A DNA stretch of 64,000 nt, from assembly GCA_023548195.1 (NCBI GenBank), contig JAJHZJ010000008.1, positions 5,108,215 to 5,172,214 of the forward strand. Direction: 5' to 3'. This document shows, one piece after another, positions 33,796-43,260 of this stretch (positions are counted from its first letter, which is position 1; each line of letters begins with the position of its first letter). This DNA comes from Bettongia penicillata ogilbyi. Its lineage: Eukaryota; Chordata; Mammalia; Diprotodontia; Potoroidae. Under the pieces are notes generated by a model, which had not been told where the DNA came from, did no database searches, and saw only the letters and a program-made list of their open reading frames with translations. A program made the translations under genes and the position numbers.

Positions 33796-34609
33796 ATGAA
33801 TGTAAATGGGATGAACTCTCTCATGAAACGGAGACAGCATGGATTAAAAACCATAATCCAACAATATGTTGTTTACAAAAAACACATTTGGAATGGAGAG
33901 ATACACACAGGGTAAAGGTAAAAGGTTGGAGTAGAATATATTGTGCATCATCTGATGTAGAAAAAGCAGGGGAAGCAATCCTAATCTCAGACAAAGTAAA
34001 AGCAGAATTTGATCTAATCAAAAGAGATAAGCAAGGAAACTACATTCTGCTAAAACGCACCATAGACAACAAAGCAATATTATTACTAAACATATATGCT
34101 CCAAGTGATATAGCATCCAGATTCTTAGAGGAGAACTTAAGGGAGTTACAGGAAGAAGTAGACAGCAAAACTATACTAGTGGAGGACCTCAACTTCCTCC
34201 TCTCTGAACTTGATAAATCTAACCTGAATATAAACAAGAAAGAAGTTAAGGAGGTGAATAAAATTCTGGATAAGGTAGATATGATAGATCTCTGGAGAAA
34301 ATTGAATGGGGATAAAAAGGAATATATCTTTTTCTTAGTGGCACATGGCATGTATACAAAAATTGACTATACACTAGGACAGACAAACCTCACAACCCAG
34401 TGCAGAAAGGTAGAGATAGTCAATGCATCCTTCTGAGATCACAATATAATAAAAATTATATGTAATAAAAGGTCATGGAAAGATAGACCAAAAATTAATT
34501 GGAAACTAAATGATCTAATCCTAAAGAATGAGTAGGTTAAACAGCAAATCATAGAAACAATCAACAACTTCATTCCAGAGAATGGCAATAATGAGACAAC
34601 CTGCCAAAT
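33796..34609 (+). pseudogene. L1 ORF2 endonuclease domain (5' part of split ORF2)
   Basis: ORF2p supplies endonuclease and reverse transcriptase for L1. The start is MNVNGMNSL-type at 33796. After an early frameshift a long frame reads NPTICCLQKTHLEWRDTHR (the QETHL-type Glu motif, here QKTHL), then AILLLNIYAPSDIASRF, then VEDLNFLLSELDKSN where active copies have GDFN. After a stop at 34437 the SDH-type end motif reads DHNIIK. The Glu-to-Lys change and the loss of GDFN would each abolish nicking. The frame runs to the HAL1 insertion and resumes in the same phase at 37491. Confidence 0.88.
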
Positions 34610-34901
34610 TTTTTTTTTAATAAAAATTTATTTAACTTTTTACATTCATTTTCACAAAATTTTGGGTTCCAAATTTTCTCCCCTTTTATCCCCTCCCCCC
34701 ACCCAAATACACCGAGCATTTTAATTTTCCCTATCTCCAATCTGCCCTCTCTTCGATCATCCCTCCCTTCTCTTGTCCCCATCTTCTCTTTTGTCCTGTA
34801 GGGCCAGATGACTTTCTATTCCTCATTAGCTGTATGTCTTATTTTCTAGTAGCAACAACAATACTAAACAGTTGTTCCTAAAACTTTGAGTTCCAAATTC
34901 T

Positions 34902-34923
34902 CCCCATCCCTCCCTCCCCACCC
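34902..34923 (-). repeat. G-quadruplex-type motif in HAL1 copy B 3' UTR
   Basis: The minus strand has four consecutive G-runs of three or more with 1-2 base loops (GGGTGGGGAGGGAGGGATGG and onward). The same motif is kept in copy A at 6019-6040. G-rich 3' UTRs that can fold as quadruplexes are a known L1 trait. Confidence 0.75.
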
Positions 34924-35446
34924 ATTCCCTTTGGGAAGGCAGGCAATTCAATATAGGCCCTATCTGTGTAGTTTTGCAAATGACTTCGATAATAGTCGTG
35001 TTGTGTAAGACTAACTCTATTTCCCTCCATCCTATCCTGCCCCCCATTGTTTCCATTCTGTCTTTTGATCCTGTCCCTCCCCGAGTGTTGACTTCAAATT
35101 GCTCCCTCCTCCCATTGCCCTACCTTCCATCATCGCCGCCCCCCCCCTTGCTTATCTCCTTCTCCCCCACTTTCCTGTACTGTAAGATAGGTTTTCATAC
35201 CAAAATGAGTGTGCATTTTATTCCTTCCTTTAGTCAAATGTGATGAGGGTAAACTTCTTGTTTTTTTTTCTCAGCTCTCCTCTTTTTCCCTCCACTCAAA
35301 TGTCTCCTGCTTGCCTCTTAAATGACATATAATTTACCCCATTCCTTATCACCCTCTTTCCTCCCCCTACCTTTCTCTCTCACCATTTACCTTAATTTCT
35401 TTTAAGATATGGTCCCATCCTATTCAATTCACTCTGTGCTCTCTGT

Positions 35447-35533
35447 ATGTGCATGCATGTGTGTATGTGTGTGTGCGTGCACATGTGTACATGTGTGTGT
35501 GTGTTTATGTGTGTATGTGTTTATGTGTGTGTG
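35447..35533. repeat. (TG)n / TGCA microsatellite in HAL1 copy B
   Basis: An irregular tgtg tract with tgca and tgta interruptions lies just downstream of ORF1, longer than in copy A. Confidence 0.85.
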
Positions 35534-35667
35534 ATCCCACCAACTACCCAGATACTGAAAAGTTTTAAGAGTTACAAATATTGTCTTTCCATGTAGGAAT
35601 GTAAACAGTTCACCTTTGGTAAGTCCCTTATGACTTCTCTTTGCTGTTTACTTTTTCATGCTTCTTC

Positions 35668-36768
35668 TCATTCTTGTGTTTGAAAGTCAAATTTTCTTTT
35701 CAGCTCTGGTCTTTTCATCAAGAATGCTTGAAAGTCCTCTGTTTCATTGAAAGACCATATTTTCCCCTGAAGTATTATACTCAGTTTTGCTGGGTAGGTG
35801 ATTCTTGGTTTGAGTCCTAGTTCCTTTGTCTTCTGGAATATCCTGTTCCACACCCTTCGATCCCTTAATGTAGAAGCTGCTAGATCTTGAGTTATCCTGA
35901 TTTTATTTCCACAATACTGGAATTGCTTCTTTCTAGCTGCTTGGAAGATTTTCCCTTTGACCTGGGAGTTCTGGAATTTGGCCACAGTGTTCCTAGGAGT
36001 TTCTCTTTTTGGATCTCTTTCAGGTGGTGATCGATGGATTCTTTCAATACTTATTTTGCTCTCTGGTTGTAGAATGTCAGGGCAGTTTTCCTTGATAATT
36101 TCATGGAAGATGATGTCTAGGCTCTTTTTTTGATCATGAGTTTCAGGTAGTCCCATAATTTTTAAATTTTCTCTCCTGGATCTATTTTCCAGGTCAGTTG
36201 TTTTTCCCATGAGATATTTCACATTCTCTTCCATTTTTTCATTCTTTTGGTTTTGTTTGGTGATTTCTTGGTTTCTCAGAAAGTCATTAGCCTCCATATG
36301 TTCCATTCTAATTTTGAGAGAACTATTCTCTTCAGTGAGCTTTTGAACCTCTTTCTCCATTTGGCTAATTCTGCTTTTGAAAGCATTCTTCTCCTCATTG
36401 GCTTTTTGAGCCTCTTTTGCCAATTGAGTGAGCCTGTTTTTCAAGGTGTTATTTTCTTCAGCATTTTTTTGGGTCTTCTTTAGCAAGGTATTGACCCGTT
36501 TTTCATGCTTTTCTTGCATCTCTCTCATTTCTCTTCCCAGTTTTTCCTCCACCTGTCTAACTTGCTTTTCAAAATCCTTTTTGAGCTCTTCCAAGGCCTG
36601 AGCCCACCTGACATCCCCCTGGTATGTCTGGGATACAGAGGCCCCGCCCTCTACGTCTTTCCCTGATGGTAAGAATAGTTCCTCGTCATCAGAATTGAAA
36701 GGCGGGAACATTTGCACCTGCTCAAAGAAGCTCTCTATTGTCTTATTTTTCTTCCCTTTTCTGGGCAT
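35668..36768 (-). CDS. L1/HAL1 ORF1 protein, intact 366 codons (RNA-binding coiled-coil protein)
   Basis: An L1 ORF1-type RNA chaperone that would form trimers on element RNA in the cytoplasm. It begins MPRKGKKNKTIESFF. Residues about 55-185 form a heptad-rich coiled coil with one NEEKNAFKSRISQMEKEVQ unit. Residues about 190-285 are the RRM-like domain, with NRSRRENLKIMGLPE and RIHRSPPERDPKRETPRN. Residues about 286-366 are the C-terminal domain, with GNKIRITQDLAASTLRDRR, and the protein ends KFDFQTQE. Human ORF1p is 338 residues, so the length is complete. It is the only long uninterrupted coding frame of an identified family in the window. Whether it is transcribed cannot be told. Confidence 0.9.
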   Translation of the reverse strand: MPRKGKKNKTIESFFEQVQMFPPFNSDDEELFLPSGKDVEGGASVSQTYQGDVRWAQALEELKKDFEKQVRQVEEKLGREMREMQEKHEKRVNTLLKKTQKNAEENNTLKNRLTQLAKEAQKANEEKNAFKSRISQMEKEVQKLTEENSSLKIRMEHMEANDFLRNQEITKQNQKNEKMEENVKYLMGKTTDLENRSRRENLKIMGLPETHDQKKSLDIIFHEIIKENCPDILQPESKISIERIHRSPPERDPKRETPRNTVAKFQNSQVKGKIFQAARKKQFQYCGNKIRITQDLAASTLRDRRVWNRIFQKTKELGLKPRITYPAKLSIILQGKIWSFNETEDFQAFLMKRPELKRKFDFQTQE

Positions 36769-37460
36769 TTTCCCAGCCAGTTACTTGAGTTTTGAGATTC
36801 CTGTCCACCCCCGCCTAGATCCACCCAGCTAGTGCTTGGGGTCTGAGATTCAAATGGGCTTTCCGTGGCAGGCATGGCTCCTATTCAATGTGAGCTTAAG
36901 TTCTGGTGCTGGGGTGGGGGCAGGGCTGCCTTCCAGGCTCAGTTCCCTCGAGCTTTATGCAGAGACCTTCAGTAATGGAGCGGGTGGGGGTAGGGCCGCC
37001 TCCCAGGCTCAGCTCCTTCAGGTGGTTTATGCAGAGACCTGAGCTTCTGCCTGCTCCTCGGAGAGTCCCGGGCCACTGCTGCTGCCTCTGCCTCCGTCGC
37101 TTCCTCCTGAGGGGGCCCGAGTCATGGAGACACCCCGCTCCCCTCTCACCCTGCCCAGAAGTCTCTCTCACTGACCTGTAGCATCTGTGGGTGGAGGGAC
37201 CTTCCCGGCTGCCGGATTCCGTCCCTGAAGCCTGCTTGGATCTGCTCCTCTCAGCCGCGCGGCCAGGGCAGCATGGTGGTGGACTCCGCTTTCCGGGGCA
37301 CGATGGACCCTGGGGATCACTCTCCAGGGCTCTCTGGAATGGAAATCTCTTCCACTGTGTTTCTGCACACCCTGCAGTGACCCAGAACTTGTGGGGAGCT
37401 CTTCTTACATTAAATCCATGGGCTGTGGGTTTGGAGCTAGCATACAGTGAGTCTTTCTAC

Positions 37461-37478
37461 TCCGCCATCTTGACTCCA
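37461..37478 (-). promoter_or_regulatory. L1-type 5' terminal promoter motif with YY1-like site (copy B)
   Basis: The minus strand reads TGGAGTCAAGATGGCGGA at the element start. The adjacent 36.8-37.4 kb 5' UTR is notably CpG-richer than the rest of the window, as expected of an internal pol II promoter. Function is inferred. Confidence 0.6.
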
Positions 37479-37487
37479 CCCCTCTCC

Positions 37488-39700
37488 AACCTGCCAGATT
37501 TTATGGGATACTGCAAAAGCACTTCCTGGGGGAATTTTTCTATCTTTGAATGTCTACATGAATAAAATGGAGAAAGAGGAGATCAATGAATTGGGCATGC
37601 AGCTGAAAAAGCTAGAAAAAGAACAAATTGAAAATCCTCAAGTAAACACCAAATTAGAAATACTGAAAACCAAAGGAGAGATTAATAAAATTGAAATGAA
37701 GAAAATTATTGAACAAATAGATGAAACTAAGAGTTGGTTTTATGAAAAAACCAAATTGATAAACCTTTAGTCAATTTGATTAAAAAAAGAAAGAAGAAAA
37801 CCAAATTACTAATATCAAAAATGAAAAGGGTTATCTCACCTCTGTTGAGGAAGAAATTAAAACAATAATAGAAATTACTTTGCCCAACTGTATGCCCATA
37901 AATTCGGCAATTTAAATGAGATGGATGATTATTTTAAAAAATATAAATTGCCCAGATTAACCGAAGAAGAAATTGAATACTTAAATAACCCCATCTTAGA
38001 AAAAGAAATTGAGCAAACCATCAATGAACTCCCTAGGAAAAAAACTCCAGGGCCAGATGAATTTACAAGTGAATTCTATCAAACATTGAAAGAACAGTTA
38101 ATTCCAATACTATATAGACTATTTTTGAAAATTGGGGAAGGAGTCCTCCCAAATTCTTTTTATGATAAAAATATGGTTTTGATACCTAAACCAGGAAGAG
38201 TCAAAACAGAGAAAGAAAATCATAGACCAATTTCTCTAATGAATATAGATGCAAAAATTTTAAATAAGATTTTAACAAGAAGAAAAAGCAATTTATCAGG
38301 AGAATAATACATTATGATAAGGTAGGATTTATACCAGGAATGCAGGACTGGTTCAATATTAGGAAAACTATTAGCATTATTGATCATATCAACAACAAAC
38401 CTAACAGAAACCGCATTATTATCTCAATAGATGCAGAAAAAGCTTTTGACAAAATACAACACCCATTCCTATTTAAAACACTGGAGAGCATAGGAATAAG
38501 TGGAACTTTCCATAAAATAATAAGCAATATCTACCTAAAACCTTCAGCAAGCATTATATGCAATGGGGATAAGCTAGATGCATTTCCAATAAGATTGGAG
38601 GTGAAATAAGGATATCCATTGTCACCACTGTTATCAATATGGTACTAGAAATGTTAGCTGTAGCAATTAGAGAAGAAAAAGAAATTGAAGGAATTAGAAT
38701 AGGCAAAGACAAAACTAAGTTATCACTCTCTGAAGATGATATAATGATATACTTAGGGAATCCCAGAGAATAAGTAAATAACTACTTGAAATAATAGACA
38801 ACTTTGGCAAAGTTGCAGGCTACAAAATAAATCCACACAAATCTTTTGCATTTCTATATATTACTATCAAAGCCTGACGGTAAGAGATAGAAAGAGAAAT
38901 CCCATTTAAAGCTAGGGTGGACACTGTAAAATATTTTGGAATCTACCTGCCAAAACAAACCCAGGGACTATATGAACACAATTACAAAACACTTTTCACA
39001 CAAATAAAGTCAGATCTAAGTAAGTGGAAAAACATCAGTTGCTCATGGGTAGGCCAAGCCAATATAATAAAAATGACAATTCTACCTAAATTAATTTACT
39101 TATTAAGTGCCATATCAATCAAACTAACAGATAATTATTTGCTAGAGCTAGAAAAAGTAATATCAAAATTCACCTGGAAGAACAAAAGGTCCAGAATATC
39201 AAGGGACTAATGAAAAGAAATGTTAGGGAAGGCAGCCTAGCTCTACCACATCTCAAATTGTATTATAAAGCAGCAATTATCAAAACCATTTGGTACTGAG
39301 TAACAGTAGGGTAGACCATTGGAATAGGTTAGGTTCTCAAGACACAGTAGTCAGTGAATATAGCAATCTACTGTTTGGTAAACCCAAGGACCCCAGCTTT
39401 TGGGATAAGAACTCACTGTTTGACAAAAATTGCTGAGAAAACTGGATAACAATGTAGTGGAAACTAGGCATAGACCAATGCTTGACACTGTACACAAGAA
39501 CAAAGTCCAAATGGGTACATGATCTAGGTATAAAGATTGATACTACAAACAAATTGGTGAAGCAAGGAATAGTGTTTTTATCAGATTTATGGAGAATGAA
39601 AGAGTTTTTGACGAAACAAGTGATAGAAAACATTATGAAGTGCAAAATGGATAATTTTGATTACATTAAATTGAAAAGTTTTTGCACAACCAAACCCAGT
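37488..39700 (+). pseudogene. L1 ORF2, right part (linker, reverse transcriptase, C-terminal region), 3'-broken
   Basis: It continues the ORF2 frame from 34609: ILWDTAKALPGGIFLSLNVY, then a charged linker (37546-37770). The reverse transcriptase region follows: [20 protein letters not shown] (37921-38307), then [20 protein letters not shown] (RT motif A, 38340-38609). The catalytic box has become [10 protein letters not shown] at about 38740, keeping both Asp of FADD. Post-RT text is at 38917-39210 (IKMTILPKLIYLLSAISIKL) and 39482-39700. The copy stops at KSFCTTKPS; the Cys-rich tail, 3' UTR and poly(A) are missing. At least six frameshifts or stops are present. Confidence 0.9.
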
Positions 39701-40484
39701 GAAGTGTTGTTTGTCAGAATCAGCATCGTCACAACCATCCCCATCAAGAATGTCAGCATCAGAATGGTTATCCCTCAACTTTTTATATAATCATCATCAT
39801 GGATCTCAACATCACTGGTGCTACTGCCTTTATTCTCATTGCTATATCTGTCATCACTGCTTTTATCAAAAAGGTTGTCCACATTCCCATTTTTGTCTTT
39901 ACCATTGTCATCAGTCCTGTCCCCAACAGTGTTGCATGTAACATCATGATTCTTACAATCAAATTGCTGTCATGATGATTGGAACTTCTGTCATCCTCAT
40001 CCTCATCCTCATCATCATGGTTCTCATGATCAATATTGCTGTCATGATCATTGGAGTTTTGGTTGTCGTCATCGTCATAATCGTCATCATCATGGTTGTC
40101 AGAACTCTTGCTTCCATCACCATGATGGATGTCACTATTAGTGTCATGGTCTTTTTTATCTTGGTCATAACCATCAACAACCTCTTTGGTGTTATCACCA
40201 TCATCACAATTATCATTATAGCTATTATGATTTTCATTATCCTTATCCTGGACCTTACAATTGTCTTGGATTTCAACAGCATCTTTATAGTGGTTGTGAT
40301 CATAGTCAGAGGTGGTTCCATCACTGATTTCACCATCATTATCATCACTGCTTGTCTTTGCTTTCATCATTTTCAGCAGAAAAGATCATTCTATTGGTAG
40401 TACTAGCTTGCACTACCCTGGAAGGGAAATGTTTTTGGAATTGCTAGAGGCAACCTTCAGACTTTTGCTATCTGAATAAATCAT
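39701..40484 (-). pseudogene. Decayed acidic Asp/Asn/Ser/His-rich coding-like sequence (unidentified)
   Basis: I do not recognise the gene. On the minus strand, successive frames give a coherent acidic hydrophilic composition. 40484-40413: SDSKSLKVASSNSKNIS. 40416-40345: FSAENDESKDKQ. 40370 to about 39965: long runs such as SSDDNDGEISDGTTSDYDHN and GSKSSDNHDDDDYDDDDN. About 39960-39775: DRTDDNGKDKNGNVDNLFDK and DKSSDDRYSNENKGSSTSD. 39778-39701: RDNHSDADILDGDGCDDADS. The pieces need about four frame changes. The sequence ends exactly at the L1 breakpoint (39700). Options are a dead exon of an acidic secreted, matrix-type protein (composition recalls SIBLING/dentin-type proteins) or a decayed (GAT)n repeat that mimics one. 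The Ser/Lys-rich first part is hard to derive from GAT repeats. Confidence 0.45.
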
Positions 40485-40487
40485 GGT

Positions 40488-40740
40488 GGAGATAACTAGG
40501 TGGATAGAGTGTTAGGCCTGGAGTCAGGAAAACTCTTTCTAAGTTCAAATGCAGCTTCAGATATTTACTAACTGTGCGACCCTAGCCAAGTCACTTAACC
40601 CTGTTTGCCTCAGTTTCCTCCTCTACAAAATGAGTTGGAAGAGGAAGTGGCAAAGTACTCCATTATCTTTGCCAAAAAAATCCCAAAGTGGGGTCATGAA
40701 GTGTCAGACGTGACCAAAAGAATCACTCAATAGTAGTAAC
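40488..40740 (+). mobile_element. Marsupial tRNA-derived SINE, nearly full length
   Basis: The head is 'ctaggtggatagagtgttag', then 'ctgtgcgaccctagccaagt', 'tgcctcagtttcctcctcta', and the 3' part 'aaagtggggtcatgaagtgt'. Same family as 9635-9885. It lies just upstream, in minus-strand sense, of the acidic frame. Confidence 0.85.
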
Positions 40741-41039
40741 AAAGTCTAGGTTAGACTCCCTGTTAATTATTTCTTCAGCTTCAACAGTGACATGGACCAT
40801 CATTTTTATTTCACCTCACAACATTCCAGGCCAAGCAATTAATTTACAACTCCCTCTCCCCTACCCAGTCCCTTCATGAGTTCAAAGGGTATGTCAACAC
40901 ACTACACAGGAAGGAAGTTACACAGTCCCAAATATAGAGACACAAAGCCATGAACAAAACAGTGTCCGCCCTCAAGGGACTTATTTTCTGTTGGCCAGGA
41001 AGAGGGGAGATAGAACATATTCAGCAGATGAGAGATAGC

Positions 41040-41282
41040 AGAGAGTAGTGGTTAGAGAGCTCCTCTTGGTCAGGAAGACCTAGGTTCAGTTCCCATCTCT
41101 GAAACATATAAGGGTATATAGACTATGTGACCCTGGGCAAATCACTTCATTTCTCAGTGACCTCAGGAAGCTCTCTAAGACTCTAAATTGCAGGGAAATT
41201 AGTGATCTGCATTGGTAAAGGGAGTTTCCTCATGAGGAGTTCCTTACACCAATAAAATCATAGGTCTAGGCAAAATTTTAAA
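41040..41282 (+). mobile_element. tRNA-derived SINE with distinct 3' half
   Basis: The tRNA part is 'gagtagtggttagagagctc' and 'tgtgaccctgggcaaatcac'. The family-specific 3' part is 'agactctaaattgcaggga', 'tgatctgcattggtaaaggg', 'ccaataaaatcataggtcta'. Antisense relatives are at 41290-41515, 53870-54115 and 55885-56095. Confidence 0.75.
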
Positions 41283-41289
41283 AAGTGAA

Positions 41290-41515
41290 AAGTATAAGAT
41301 AGGGACTAGATTTGCAATTTCATTAGTATTGGAAAGTCCTATTAATTCTGATTCCCATTTTCTCTTAGTCTTAGAGCTGTCCAAAGCACTGAGAGGTTAA
41401 GGAATTTGCCTAGGGTCACAGAGCTAGTATGTATTAGAAGGGGGACTGGAAGAAGGGTCTTCTTGGCTTCAAGGCTAGATCTCTATCCAGTACATTAAAG
41501 TACTTCTTATGCAAA
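41290..41515 (-). mobile_element. tRNA-derived SINE, inverted neighbour of 41040-41282
   Basis: The reverse complement shows the same 3' half ('gggactagatttgcaatttc' is the complement of the tail). The core 'tgagaggttaaggaatttgc' and 'ctagggtcacagagctagta' follows. The two copies form a near-contiguous inverted pair. Confidence 0.7.
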
Positions 41516-41639
41516 GTAGAGACAATTTCAAGATGGAGAGAATGCTAATACCTGGGATATCAGGAAAGAATCCATTTAGAAGATCCTTTGAAGGAGGTCA
41601 GGGATTTTATGAATCCATCAGGAAAGGAGGATTTTTAAA

Positions 41640-41760
41640 AGTACTTTCTATGAGCCAGGTACTGTACTAGCTGCTGGGAATACAGAGATAAAAATGAATC
41701 AAGTCTCTGCTCTCAAATATCCTGCATTCTATAGGGGAGATAACATGCCTATCCATAAGT
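41640..41760 (-). mobile_element. L2 3' end
   Basis: Text 'ctatgagccaggtactgtac', 'gctgctgggaatacagagat' and 'gtctctgctctcaaatatcc' is the antisense L2 terminus. A second, weaker copy follows at about 41795-41890. Confidence 0.65.
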
Positions 41761-42174
41761 GTAAGAATAAATGCAGACAATAAGTGACTGAATAAAATTT
41801 ACTAAACACTTATGGCATACAAACCACTGTACTGAAGGCTGGAAAGGCAAAAAATGGAGACAATCCCTGCTCTCAAAGTCTCATGCTCAGAGGGTTCCAG
41901 ATACAAGTTAGATGAAAAGGAGAAGCAGATACTTCTTTAATGTTATTTCCATAAAATCATATTTGATGTTTAACTAATGAAAAAACTAATGAAAAAGCCA
42001 AGGACTTTGGTGGCAAGAAATTTATTTTCCCAAATCTCCAGTAGCTGTGGCTGCTGATGAGGTAGGGATTATTGTACCTGCAGAGACAGTGGTGTCTCTA
42101 CAGGGGCTGATTCCTCTGAAGGTGACTAGTGGGGCTGGACTGGAAGTAAGACCAGTGATCTGAGACAGAAATGC

Positions 42175-42305
42175 CTAATACATCCACTGTGGGAACCAGA
42201 TTTAAATGTAATTGGGAAATATTTAACAAAACACATTAGAAACACAATAAAACACAGATAATGTTAATATGTGGTTTTTCTAAGTCAATGTTCCACAATG
42301 AATAT
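42175..42305 (+). mobile_element. hAT MITE fragment (same family as 42862-43049)
   Basis: It shares 'aattgggaaatatttaacaa', 'aaaacacagataatgttaat' and 'ttctaagtcaatgttccaca' with the MITE 560 bp downstream. The ends are not preserved. Confidence 0.6.
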
Positions 42306-42329
42306 CCATGTAGCAAACAGCAATTAAAT

Positions 42330-42386
42330 GAGACACACAGAGAGACAGAGAGAGAGAGACAGAGAGACAGAGAGAGACAGAGAGAT

Positions 42387-42432
<46 letters not shown>
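42330..42432. repeat. (GA)n / (GACA)n microsatellite
   Basis: A cacagagagacagagag-type tract grades into a pure ga run of about 40 bases (42393-42432). Open frames rich in Arg/Glu (plus) or Ser/Leu (minus) across it are artefacts. Confidence 0.95.
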
Positions 42433-42439
<7 letters not shown>

Positions 42440-42539
42440 TGGGAGAGGGAAAGAATGATGACAATTTAGTAAAAAAGATGGAGAAGAAACAGTCAGACTG
42501 GAGAAGATATCAGTAAGGAGCAAAATTATAAAGTAAAGG

Positions 42540-43260
42540 GCAGAACAAGGGGAGGGGGGTACTGTGGCTTTAGTAGCAGAGAGAGAAAGCAGTTTCAGTT
42601 GAGCAATGGAGTTGACTCTTGTAAGGTACAGAAGTGAGTGGGAGGTGAGGAAATGGAGCCAGTGTATACAGACCACCTTTTAAGGCAGTTGTATATGAGT
42701 GGGAGAAGAGAGATAGGATGATAGCTTGAGAAAACAAGGGACATATAAAGGATTTTTAAGGATGGGGGTGATCTGGGAATGTTGGCAGGTGGCTGGTAAG
42801 GAATCACTGGACAGAGACTGAAATGAGAGAAAGAAAGGAAGGATCAAAGGTGAAAATGTAGATTAGAGCATGCAGCAGGCAGCCAAAAACTCTCTCAAGT
42901 GCAGCTGAACTAGATTTAAAATGAATTGGGAACTATTTTAACAAAATAAGTAAAGCAGAGATAATATGATCTTTTAAAACTAAGTCAATGTGCAGTCCCA
43001 GGGACTCATATGCAGATGTGACCCTCTTTTCTATTTGAGTTTGACACCACTGACCTAAGGGGCTATTTTTTGGAGGATAAGAGGAGGGATTAGCCTTGGC
43101 TAAAAGAAGGTCTGTTTCTTCATCAGAGATGGGAAGAAAGAATGGGGCAAGATAAAGATAAAGAGGGGTTTAGAGATGTAGAGAAAATAGGAGTTTATAG
43201 TGGATGGCCTCTACTTTTTCAGTCCATGTGCTGAGGTCTGGTGCTGAGAGGGAAGGTAGA
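42540..43260 (-). mobile_element. Ancient CR1/L2-class LINE coding fragment, interrupted by a hAT MITE
   Basis: The minus strand near 43245-43195 reads LSAPDLSTWTEKVEAIHYKL, matching the SAEDLATYFTEKI-type segment that precedes the RT palm in CR1/L2 polymerases. The same LINE continues below 42860 ('gtgagtgggaggtgaggaaa', 'gggagaagagagataggatg'). The MITE at 42862-43049 sits between the halves. Confidence 0.55.
42862..43049 (+). mobile_element. hAT MITE
   Basis: It ends gagtttgacaccactg, the inverse of the widespread hAT terminus CAGTGGTGTCAAACTC. It starts with the 'gcatgcagcaggcagcc' variant and carries the shared interior 'ttgggaactattttaacaaa'. It is inserted in an older LINE. Confidence 0.65.

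Larger units (their letters stand above)
30999..34610 (+). mobile_element. L1 retrotransposon, left part (5' UTR, ORF1, start of ORF2), dead
   Basis: It starts with GGGTGGAGCCAAGATGGCAG and carries a 1.1-kb 5' UTR, an ORF1 pseudogene (32110-33186), a purine-rich 600-bp inter-ORF segment and the ORF2 endonuclease region (33796-34609). It is split at 34610 by a HAL1-like insertion and resumes at 37488. The two parts together are about 5.8 kb. Stops and frameshifts in both ORFs make it inactive. Confidence 0.9.
34611..37487 (-). mobile_element. Half-L1 (HAL1-like) element, full length, copy B, nested in L1 ORF2
   Basis: Minus-strand order is 5' end GGTGGAGTCAAGATGGCGGA (about 37480-37461), a CpG-rich 5' UTR, an intact ORF1 (36768-35668), a (CA)n/(TGCA) microsatellite, a G-rich 3' UTR and an A-rich tail at 34611-34620. 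No ORF2 text is present. It is flanked by aacctgccaaatttt (34598-34612) and aacctgccagatttt (37488-37502), a 15-bp target duplication with one mismatch. The host L1 reading continues correctly across it. Confidence 0.92.

Noticed and set aside
39785..40370. Possible CRISPR-like or tandem array because of recurrent atcatc words
   Set aside because: There is no fixed repeat length or spacer structure, and the context is a vertebrate genome. It is a degenerate trinucleotide-biased region.
39972..40400. Plus-strand Ile/Val/Met-rich frame resembling a membrane protein
   Set aside because: It is the complement of the acidic minus-strand frame; ATC-rich codons automatically give Ile/Met/Val. The minus strand has the more coherent composition.
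42236..42676. 146-codon minus-strand Ser/Leu-rich frame
   Set aside because: It is produced by the (GA)n microsatellite read on the other strand.
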